DNA of 6,978 nucleotides from Fusobacteriota bacterium (GTDB taxonomy: Bacteria; Fusobacteriota; Fusobacteriia; Bac17; JAEWOZ01). The position numbers and the translations under genes are program-made. The stretch is taken from the NCBI GenBank assembly GCA_023399505.1, contig JAEWOZ010000114.1, positions 1 to 6,978 of the forward strand, read 5' to 3'. The notes beneath the pieces were generated by a model. It saw only the letters and a list, made by a program, of their open reading frames with translations, was not told the origin of the DNA and did not search any database. Shown piece after piece: positions 1-5,085 of the stretch; the stretch's first letter is position 1, and each line of letters starts with the position of its first letter.

Positions 1-540
1 ACTGTACATTTTTAAGTAGGCTAAACGTGCATCAGCTAACGAAAATTCATACCAATTCCTAATCTTTTCTTATAATATTTCTTCAGGATATTCGTTGTTT
101 GTCATTCCTTGAAGAATTATTAAACTATTTACCTCATTACCATTTATTGCCTCTTCTATGAAAGGCATAGCCTCTTTAGGTATCTTAGCACCTTCTGCTA
201 CAACAGGATTTATGCAAATCACTCTCCTTATTTTATTACTTTTAGATGCAATGTTTTGCACTATTAAACCAGACATGGAGTGACCTATTAAATCAAAAGA
301 TTTAACTTTAAATTTAAATTCTGACATTAAATCTAAAATATCGTTAGTTATCTCTTCTAAAGTATAAGAACCTTTAATCGTTTTTGATAGACCGTAACCT
401 CTTAAATCTACAAAAACAAAAGTGTTTTTATCTTCATCTAAACATTTTATAAGATTAGTATAATTTTTCGAATCAGAAAACCAATCATGCAAAACTATGA
501 CATGATTAGATCCTTTTCCTATAATTTTATGTCCTAACAT
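1..540 (-). pseudogene. Alpha/beta hydrolase, interrupted by an in-frame stop and cut by the window edge
   Basis: The gene encodes an alpha/beta-hydrolase-fold enzyme; the substrate cannot be told from the sequence. Reading from the ATG at 538-540, residues 18-20 (HDW) sit where the family has its HG oxyanion-hole motif, 45-50 (DLRGYG) follow the next strand, and GHSMSG at 86-91 is the nucleophile elbow with Ser88 as the likely catalytic serine. A TAA at 70-72 ends the reading frame after 156 residues, well short of the usual 250-280, so the catalytic Asp and His are missing. The same frame goes on to base 1 with no further stop and codes EKIRNWYEFSLADAR and then a YLKMYS-like end, typical of the cap region of these enzymes. 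This looks like a single nonsense change in an otherwise healthy gene, or a base-call error. It has its own RBS (GGAG, 549-552) and promoter and is not in an operon with the lipoprotein gene, which is separated from it by terminators. Confidence 0.75.
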
Positions 541-548
541 TTTTATAT

Positions 549-598
549 CTCCAAATTATTTTTATATCTATTATACTATTTATATTTTAAAACAAAAA
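549..598 (-). promoter_or_regulatory. Promoter and RBS of the hydrolase gene
   Basis: On the minus strand a perfect TATAAT lies at 575-570, about 30 bases upstream of the ATG at 540. The -35 region 17 bases further up (598-593, TTTTTG) is poor. A GGAG Shine-Dalgarno sequence at 552-549 precedes the start codon by 8 bases and supports that start. The -35 region overlaps the terminator hairpin at 597-613. Confidence 0.45.
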
Positions 599-613
599 GA
601 GCTGTTTGCTCTT
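588..613 (-). terminator. Rho-independent terminator (minus strand)
   Basis: AAGAGC (597-602) and GCTCTT (608-613) form a perfect 6-bp stem with a 5-base loop. Read on the minus strand it is followed by TTTGTTTT, a terminator tract; on the plus strand the following sequence is not T-rich enough. It lies 124 bases beyond the stop of the lipoprotein gene, which already has its own terminator at 728-751, so this is either a backup terminator or the end of a short transcript from 614-712. Confidence 0.55.
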
Positions 614-716
614 ATTTAACTAAAGATAGTATTAGAAGTTTTGATGATACATTTTTAAGTTGTTCTTTAGTTTTATGTAAAATTTTACTTTAAAAATCTA
701 AATCTTTGTCAATTTT

Positions 717-751
717 TTTAAAATTAAAAAAGAGGTTTATCTGCCTCTTTT
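717..751 (-). terminator. Terminator overlapping the stop codon of the lipoprotein gene
   Basis: On the minus strand an 8-bp stem AAAAGAGG/CCTCTTTT (751-744 with 735-728) encloses an 8-base loop and is followed by TTAATTTT. The stop codon TAA (739-737) is in the loop, so the final codons of the lipoprotein form the 5' arm of the hairpin. Confidence 0.7.
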
Positions 752-1636
752 CGCCTTAACAATTTTCAAAGCATTATCATACTTGAAAACAGAATAAGCT
801 ATTAATTTATTTTTTAATCCTTTAAATTTACTAATATTTGAAACTAATGCTCTTCTTTTTGGATTTCTTTCTCCAAAAAGATCGTCTAGTCCAAGTAAGT
901 AATCTTCTCCATACTCATCTTCAAGTTTTGTTACTTCATCTAAAATTTCTTGAGATAGTATCTTTACAAGATGATCACCTAGTAATAGTTCATCTTTTGC
1001 TTCAAGAGATAAAGATGAAGGAGTTATTCTTGACTTTGTATCTTCTAATTCTTTTATTCTTTTATTTATATTATCTTTTCCTTTTTGGCTAGTTGTATTT
1101 TTAAGTTGGTATTTTAAATCAGCTATTTTTGATTCTACTCTTTCGTATTCAGTTTGATTATTGTATTTTCTTGATGGAACTGGCTCTTTAGGAACTTCAG
1201 TAGTTTCATCCCAAATCTTGTAAGGGGTAGCTGGTGGTGGAGTAAGAGTTCCATTAGCTAACTTTTTAAGTGTCTCTTTTGAAAGTGAATTACCGACACC
1301 TTTTTCTAATTCATTTATTAAATCTTCATCTTTTCCATCTTCATTAAACAGATCTTTTAGTGCATCATAAATCTCATTATCTATTATTTGATCTAAATTG
1401 TTCAATTGTAGTTGTTCTATCTGCTGCTTTAGCTTTGCTATTTTTGCTTCATCACTAGATGAAGTTGCAGCTAATTCTTGTTTTAGTTTATTTATCAAAT
1501 TAATCTCGTTTGCTTGATTATCGAACAATATGTCCCCTATTTCACCTTTATCTACGCTCATATCTTCCAATGAATTAATCAACGATGAATTGGAACAAGA
1601 CATTACTATTAAAGGTAATAAAATTAATTTTTTCAT
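737..1636 (-). CDS. Putative coiled-coil lipoprotein of unknown function
   Basis: This 299-residue protein is not recognised as any named family. It begins with a short lipoprotein signal peptide: two lysines, a hydrophobic run and a lipobox ending VMSC, so Cys14 would be lipidated and the mature protein anchored to a membrane, facing the periplasm or cell surface. Cys14 is the only cysteine. Two charged helical stretches with heptad-like spacing, about residues 43-82 and 162-204, look like coiled coils. They are separated by a proline-rich linker around 131-155 (contains TPPPATP and PKEPVPS). The C-terminal 30 residues are lysine/arginine-rich and end KAKRGR. The start is backed by AGGAGA at 1641-1646 (minus strand), 4 bases from the ATG. 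The gene is transcribed alone and closed by a terminator that overlaps its stop codon. A structural or adhesin-like envelope role is possible but unsupported. Confidence 0.75.
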   Translation of the reverse strand: MKKLILLPLIVMSCSNSSLINSLEDMSVDKGEIGDILFDNQANEINLINKLKQELAATSSSDEAKIAKLKQQIEQLQLNNLDQIIDNEIYDALKDLFNEDGKDEDLINELEKGVGNSLSKETLKKLANGTLTPPPATPYKIWDETTEVPKEPVPSRKYNNQTEYERVESKIADLKYQLKNTTSQKGKDNINKRIKELEDTKSRITPSSLSLEAKDELLLGDHLVKILSQEILDEVTKLEDEYGEDYLLGLDDLFGERNPKRRALVSNISKFKGLKNKLIAYSVFKYDNALKIVKAKRGR

Positions 1637-1640
1637 TTTC

Positions 1641-1684
1641 TCTCCTATTTAGTTTTTCAATAAAGTTTTACTTATTAAATTATA
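1641..1684 (-). promoter_or_regulatory. RBS and -10 element of the lipoprotein gene
   Basis: On the minus strand AGGAGA (1646-1641) is a strong Shine-Dalgarno sequence just before the ATG at 1636. A perfect TATAAT lies at 1684-1679. No convincing -35 hexamer is seen 16-18 bases above it, so the -10 assignment is tentative in such AT-rich DNA. The gene-free stretch 1637-1721 holds nothing else that I can see. Confidence 0.4.
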
Positions 1685-1721
1685 AAAATCAAATTTTTTT
1701 ATTCATTTTTAATACAATTTT

Positions 1722-2068
1722 AAGATATTTAACTATAGATTGAGAGATATAGTAAAATAGTCTAAAAAATAAGGATATGAGATGGAAAGCATATGATAGT
1801 TTAAAGAGTAAGGTGATAGGATGGTTATTAGGAAAAAGGGATGATGATAGTTGTAAGAAGCTGATAAGTAGCATGGGAATAGAAGATGAGACATTTATAA
1901 CATACAACCGGGAAGGATACATTAGAATAATACCAAGAGAACAGTACATGATAGGTAGGATATATACAGTAGGTATGGAGCAAGATAATAGTAATATCAC
2001 TTTACTTCTCTAATCATTCTGATTTTCTCTTAATAATACTCATTTCATAATCTTTGGTTAAATGTCTC
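1722..2068 (+). mobile_element. IS1-family-like insertion element, internally deleted (left copy)
   Basis: The element is bounded by imperfect terminal inverted repeats: AGATATTTAACTATAGATT at 1723-1741 and, on the opposite strand, GAGACATTTAACCAAAGATT at 2068-2049. At about 347 bases it is less than half the usual length of an IS1-type element (about 700-800), and it retains only the middle of the transposase. The same ends and long stretches of the interior recur in inverted orientation at 3981-4308. No target-site duplication is seen: the flanks (before 1722 and after 2068) do not match. The right end runs into the 3' end of the nuclease gene on the other strand and supplies its stop codon. 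It cannot move on its own. Confidence 0.7.
1777..2013 (+). pseudogene. IS1-family-like transposase fragment (left copy)
   Basis: An open frame of 78 codons keeps the central DDE catalytic part of an IS1-like transposase: KVIGWLLGKRDDDSCKKL, then GYIRIIP, then the diagnostic tail TVGMEQDNSNI, where family members go on with an RHFLxR-type stretch. The N-terminal zinc-binding and helix-turn-helix region and the first catalytic Asp are absent. After EQDNSNI the sequence jumps to an unrelated TLLL-stop, followed by sequence matching the far 3' end of the right copy, so a stretch encoding the C-terminal basic region has been deleted. No RBS precedes the ATG. Family assignment comes from motif memory. 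Confidence 0.65.
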
Positions 2069-3710
2069 TAGTTTTTTTATCTAAGATAAAAATTTTCTTG
2101 CCTTGAAAAGCAATACCTAGAGCTAATATATTTTTTATCCCTCTATTTAGCAACTCAGTTGTATACCTCTTTTCTTCTATTTGCTTAATTGCATCTTCTG
2201 CTACTTTTTTTAGTTTATCCTCTTTGTCTTCCTTATCTAATATTTTGATTTCTATTATATATGCTAACCTGTTTTTATCATATGGAATAATTGCTAAATC
2301 ATATCTGCCATTGCCTGATTCTCTATTACTTTTTACCTCATATTCATTGTATAAATATGCTAGTAGTCCTATTAACATGTTATGATAAGAATTTTCTGAT
2401 ATCAAGTCTTGATTACTTGATATATTCATTATTATCCACTCGATTCCTTTTTTAAATAATTCTATATTACCTTCTTTTATAGCATCTACTATTTTTAATG
2501 GATCTTTACTAACTTTAGCAAAAAAACTCTTCATTATTGACCTATAGCAATTTTTTACCTCTTTGTTTGGTATTTCTAATGTATATACATTTTCATATAA
2601 GTTTGTGCATTTTAAATAACCACTAAATAATAATAGGCTCCAAAGATATTTACTGTTATCTAATCCACCGAATATTATGTTACTCTCTATTTCAGCCTTT
2701 ATCTTTTTCCCTTTTATCAAATCTTCTAGATCTTCTTTTATAGATATAGCAGAGTTAAATAATAAATTCTCTATTAATTGAGTATTACCTGAGTTTACCC
2801 AGTATGCTTCTAAACTTCTACTTTGTACATAATTAACAATAGAAAAAGGATTGTAGATAACATTATCACCAAAAGTATAGCCATTGTACCATTCTCTTAC
2901 CTCTTTTATTCTGGATTCAAGATTATAGTACTTAAGAATTTCTAACACTTCATCTTCTGTAAAACCAAACTTATCAGCAAAATCATTATCAAGTATAGTT
3001 CTTACTAATATGTTATTAGCCCCTGAGAACATAGATTCCTTAGATATTCTTAATATACCTGTTATTACTCCTTTGAAGAGATATTCATTACCCTTAAATG
3101 CACTTCCTATAAATATTTTCATGAAATTTATTATGTTATCATAAATCTCTTTATCATATATATCATTTAATATAGTGTCATATTCGTCTAATAGTATTAC
3201 TACCTTTTTTTCATAATGTTTACACATATATTCTGATAATATTTTTAAACTATTCTCATAATGTTGAATAGAACCCTCTTCTTTAATTATTTTAGATATA
3301 ATATCTTTATTAAATGGTGTTAATTTATCACTTTCTAGTAGGTAAGAATGCTCTTCATACAATTTACTTATTGCAAACTTAAAATCACCATATATCTTAT
3401 TCCAAGATTTTCCTTTGATTTCTTTAAAAGTTAAAAATATAGTAGGATATTTGTTAAGATGTTTTTCAAATATGTTGCTTTTCTCTATCTTTAATTCTTT
3501 AAATAAATCTTTATTATTCTCACTTATATCAAAATAATATTTTAACATTGAAAGATTGAGAGTTTTTCCAAACCTTCTTGGCCTTGGAAGAAGTGTTACT
3601 TCACTTCCTTTGTTAAAAAGCTCTTCTATTAGCAGTGTTTTATCAACATAATATTTGTTCTCATTTATAAATAATTTAAAATCTGAATTACTTAGTTCTA
3701 TCATTTTCAT
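2058..3710 (-). CDS. AAA-ATPase-like / PD-(D/E)XK nuclease family protein
   Basis: This 550-residue protein fits the family with an N-terminal AAA-ATPase-like domain and a C-terminal PD-(D/E)XK nuclease-like domain (Pfam AAA-ATPase_like plus PDDEXK_9), often present in many copies in anaerobes. Its cellular role is not established. Counting from the chosen start, the family's Walker A variant RPRRFGKT spans 43-50 (Lys49, Thr50), Walker B VVILLDEYD spans 170-178 (Asp175, Glu176), REWYNGY is at 272-278, and the nuclease core is GRYD (Asp471) followed by IIEIK (Glu487, Lys489) and an AIKQI helix around 507-511. All key residues are present. The start at 3710 is preferred over the ATG at 3758 because AGGAGG (3720-3725) sits 9 bases before it and the upstream ATG lies inside the probable -10 box. 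The last three residues and the stop come from the terminal repeat of the neighbouring insertion element. It is a lone gene with no operon partner. Confidence 0.88.
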   Translation of the reverse strand: MKMIELSNSDFKLFINENKYYVDKTLLIEELFNKGSEVTLLPRPRRFGKTLNLSMLKYYFDISENNKDLFKELKIEKSNIFEKHLNKYPTIFLTFKEIKGKSWNKIYGDFKFAISKLYEEHSYLLESDKLTPFNKDIISKIIKEEGSIQHYENSLKILSEYMCKHYEKKVVILLDEYDTILNDIYDKEIYDNIINFMKIFIGSAFKGNEYLFKGVITGILRISKESMFSGANNILVRTILDNDFADKFGFTEDEVLEILKYYNLESRIKEVREWYNGYTFGDNVIYNPFSIVNYVQSRSLEAYWVNSGNTQLIENLLFNSAISIKEDLEDLIKGKKIKAEIESNIIFGGLDNSKYLWSLLLFSGYLKCTNLYENVYTLEIPNKEVKNCYRSIMKSFFAKVSKDPLKIVDAIKEGNIELFKKGIEWIIMNISSNQDLISENSYHNMLIGLLAYLYNEYEVKSNRESGNGRYDLAIIPYDKNRLAYIIEIKILDKEDKEDKLKKVAEDAIKQIEEKRYTTELLNRGIKNILALGIAFQGKKIFILDKKTRDI

Positions 3711-3719
3711 AGTCTCTTT

Positions 3720-3757
3720 CCTCCTTTCTTTAAATATACAATTAAAATATTTTATCA
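3720..3757 (-). promoter_or_regulatory. Promoter and RBS of the nuclease gene
   Basis: On the minus strand TGATAAAAT (3757-3749) has the form of an extended -10 element (TGn plus TAAAAT); no good -35 is seen. A full AGGAGG Shine-Dalgarno sequence at 3725-3720 lies 9 bases before the ATG at 3710 and fixes that start. The inverted repeat at 3757-3807 lies directly upstream of the -10, over the -35/spacer zone. Confidence 0.45.
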
Positions 3758-3807
3758 TATATTAGAAAGGATATTTAATTAAAAGAATTTTATTCTTTCT
3801 AATATAT
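3757..3807. repeat. Inverted repeat upstream of the nuclease gene
   Basis: ATATATTAGAAAG (3757-3769) and CTTTCTAATATAT (3795-3807) are perfect reverse complements over 13 bases. Pairing continues through one G-T and three more pairs to 3773/3791, leaving a loop of about 17 bases. The arms lie just above the nuclease -10 box. It may be an operator for a dimeric regulator, a cruciform, or the trace of a head-to-head duplication. It has no T-tract that would make it a good terminator in either direction. Confidence 0.6.
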
Positions 3808-3814
3808 AATTTAG

Positions 3815-3980
3815 AAAATATTTCTTGGAAGTCCAATAATTATTTTAAAAAAGTATAAAAAAATAGGATATATTATAGAATTAAAAGTTACTAAAGATTA
3901 AGAAATTTAAATTATAGATCAGAAGAGGCTATTGATCAAATAAAAAAAATAAATACTATATAGAACTAGTTAAAAAAGGT
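3815..3980 (+). pseudogene. Relic of a second PD-(D/E)XK nuclease gene (C-terminal domain)
   Basis: Three neighbouring frames spell consecutive pieces of the same nuclease domain that ends the intact gene on the other strand. At 3827-3898 the frame reads GSPIIILKKYKK, then GYIIELKVTKD and a stop, equivalent to GRYDLAIIP and IIEIK of the intact protein. After a frameshift SEEAIDQIKKIN (3919-3954) matches AEDAIKQI. After one more lost base YYIELVKKG (3954-3980) matches TTELLNRG. The metal-binding Asp of the GRxD motif has been lost, while Glu and Lys of ExK remain. The ATPase half is absent. The right-hand insertion element begins immediately after the KKG codons. The relic differs from the intact gene at many positions, so it is an older paralogue rather than a fresh copy. 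Confidence 0.7.
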
Positions 3981-4308
3981 GAGATATTTAACCAAAGATT
4001 ATGAAATGAGTATTATTAATAGAAAGATTAGAGTAATCAGAGAAATAAAATAGTATCAAAGATAGCTCTACCATCTCTATACTCCTATATATGCTGTTCT
4101 TTTGGTATTATTCTTCCTAATTATCTTTCATCAATACTTTGTCCTTGTTTCCTATACTATCTATCAGCTTCTTACAACTATCATCATCTCTTTTCACTAA
4201 TATCCATCCTATTACCTTACTCTTTAAACTATCATATGCTTTCCATCTCATATACTTATTTTTTTTGGACTATTTTACTATATCTCTCAATCTATAGTTA
4301 AATTTCTC
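3981..4308 (-). mobile_element. IS1-family-like insertion element, internally deleted (right copy, inverted)
   Basis: This is the inverted partner of the element at 1722-2068. Its ends are GAGATATTTAACCAAAGATT at 3981-4000 and, on the minus strand, GAGAAATTTAACTATAGATT at 4308-4289. Read on the minus strand, the first 160 or so bases are nearly identical to the left copy from its outer end, the inner 40 bases are nearly identical too, and the middle differs by separate deletions. No target-site duplication is visible, although both flanks are A- or T-runs. It is about 328 bases long and cannot encode a working transposase. Confidence 0.7.
4020..4251 (-). pseudogene. IS1-family-like transposase fragment (right copy)
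   Basis: On the minus strand the ATG at 4251 opens a frame that reads KAYDSLKSKVIGW, then KRDDDSCKKLIDSIG, and stops after about 44 codons. Beyond the stop IIPKEQHI can be read in another frame, and then EMVELSLILFYFSDYSN, which is the C-terminal part of the transposase that the left copy has lost. Conversely this copy lacks the TVGxEQDNSN stretch that the left copy keeps. The two copies therefore carry different deletions of one parent element. Confidence 0.6.
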
Positions 4309-4377
4309 ACTTTTTTTACTCTATTAAAAGCTGTAATAGAATAGTTCATTAAAATAAATTTTATAATAGTAGTAGTA

Positions 4378-4406
4378 TTGCAAAAAAATTAGAGAAATGG
4401 TATATT
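4378..4406 (+). promoter_or_regulatory. Probable promoter of the ftsQAZ operon
   Basis: TTGCAA (4378-4383), a 17-base spacer and TATATT (4401-4406) form a good sigma-70-type promoter, strengthened by TGG directly before the -10 (extended -10). Transcription would start near 4413, about 20 bases before the ftsQ ATG. The promoter lies outside the right-hand insertion element. An isolated TATAAT at 4362-4367 has no matching -35. Nothing else is seen in the gene-free stretch 4309-4434. Confidence 0.55.
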
Positions 4407-4434
4407 TATATCACTATTAATAAAAAGGTATAAC

Positions 4435-5075
4435 ATGAGCTCAATTAAGGTAAGACATTTTTTTACCTATTTAATAATTTTTTTTTTAGTTATAACTTTA
4501 TAGCTTTTTTAAAAAGTTCTAAATTTAAAATAACTAGAATAGAAGTAGATAAAAAAGAGTATCAAAATTTTTTTAATCAATTCAAGGACAAAAATATTTT
4601 TTTCTTAAGCTTTAAAAAAATAAATAATTCTATAAATGACTCCTCTATTAAAGCAGTTCATTTTAAAAGAATTTATCCCAATACTCTTTCATTTAATATA
4701 GAAAAAAAAGAACCTTTTTTGAAAGTAATAAGTGGAAAAGACAAATATTTTGCAGATGAAAATGGAATATTATTCAACTTAAATTATGAATTTGATAAAA
4801 AAGTATTGAAAATAGATAATATCGATAAATTCAATGAGGCATTCAATTTTTCTAAGAGATACTTCTTAAGCTATGAGATAGATGAAATAGAATTTGTTTA
4901 TTCAAAAAATTATCTTATAATCACAATTAATAATTCCAAAATATTTTTGGATTTGAGAGATAAAGAAAAGTTTTTCAACATAGCACTTAATGTATACAAA
5001 AAGTTAAAAGAAAAAAATATAAAGTTCAAAGAAATAGATTTAAGATATGGTTATGATCATATAATAATTAGATAA
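4435..5075 (+). CDS. ftsQ: Cell division protein FtsQ/DivIB, frameshifted in a T10 run
   Basis: FtsQ is a single-span membrane protein that links the cytoplasmic division ring to the periplasmic septum machinery. The ATG at 4435 has AAAAAGG at 4422-4428 as RBS and begins MSSIKVRHFFTYLIIFF, a short basic cytoplasmic tail running into a transmembrane helix, but this frame hits TAG at 4501 after 22 codons. From 4449 another frame is open to the TAA at 5073-5075 with no ATG. It continues IAFLKSSKFKITRIEVDKKE (POTRA start) and ends with the DLRYGYDHIIIR tail typical of FtsQ. Adding one T to the ten-T run at 4478-4487 joins the two into 213 residues, a normal size for a short FtsQ. The position directly before ftsA (10-base gap) supports the name. 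Either the gene is decayed, transcript or translation slippage restores it, or the run was mis-called. A TTG at 4719 would give only the last 118 residues and has no RBS. Confidence 0.75.
4478..4487 (+). repeat. Ten-T homopolymer inside the ftsQ transmembrane segment
   Basis: A run of exactly ten T lies in the codons for the FtsQ membrane helix. One more T (or two fewer) restores an unbroken frame. Runs of this length are prone to slippage by DNA and RNA polymerases and to sequencing error. Confidence 0.8.
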
Positions 5076-5085
5076 TGGAGGATAC

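Noticed and set aside
5..661. A 13-base direct repeat TACATTTTTAAGT near 5 and near 649
   Set aside because: It is one low-complexity match, one copy inside coding sequence and one outside, with no further similarity around it.
838..1092. Open frame of 84 codons on the plus strand
   Set aside because: It lies wholly inside the lipoprotein gene on the other strand, is composed mostly of leucine, phenylalanine and histidine as expected from antisense of coiled-coil codons, and has no RBS.
1689..2000. Open frame of 103 codons on the minus strand
   Set aside because: It is antisense to the IS transposase fragment, whose plus-strand translation has clear transposase motifs, and it crosses the IS boundary.
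3710..3758. Upstream ATG at 3758 as the nuclease start
   Set aside because: That ATG overlaps the probable extended -10 box, has no RBS, and the added 16 residues are not part of the family's usual N-terminus.
3769..3790. GGATATTTAATTA resembling the IS terminal repeat, as if a third IS end
   Set aside because: Only about a dozen bases match loosely and no transposase sequence follows; in DNA this AT-rich that can be chance.
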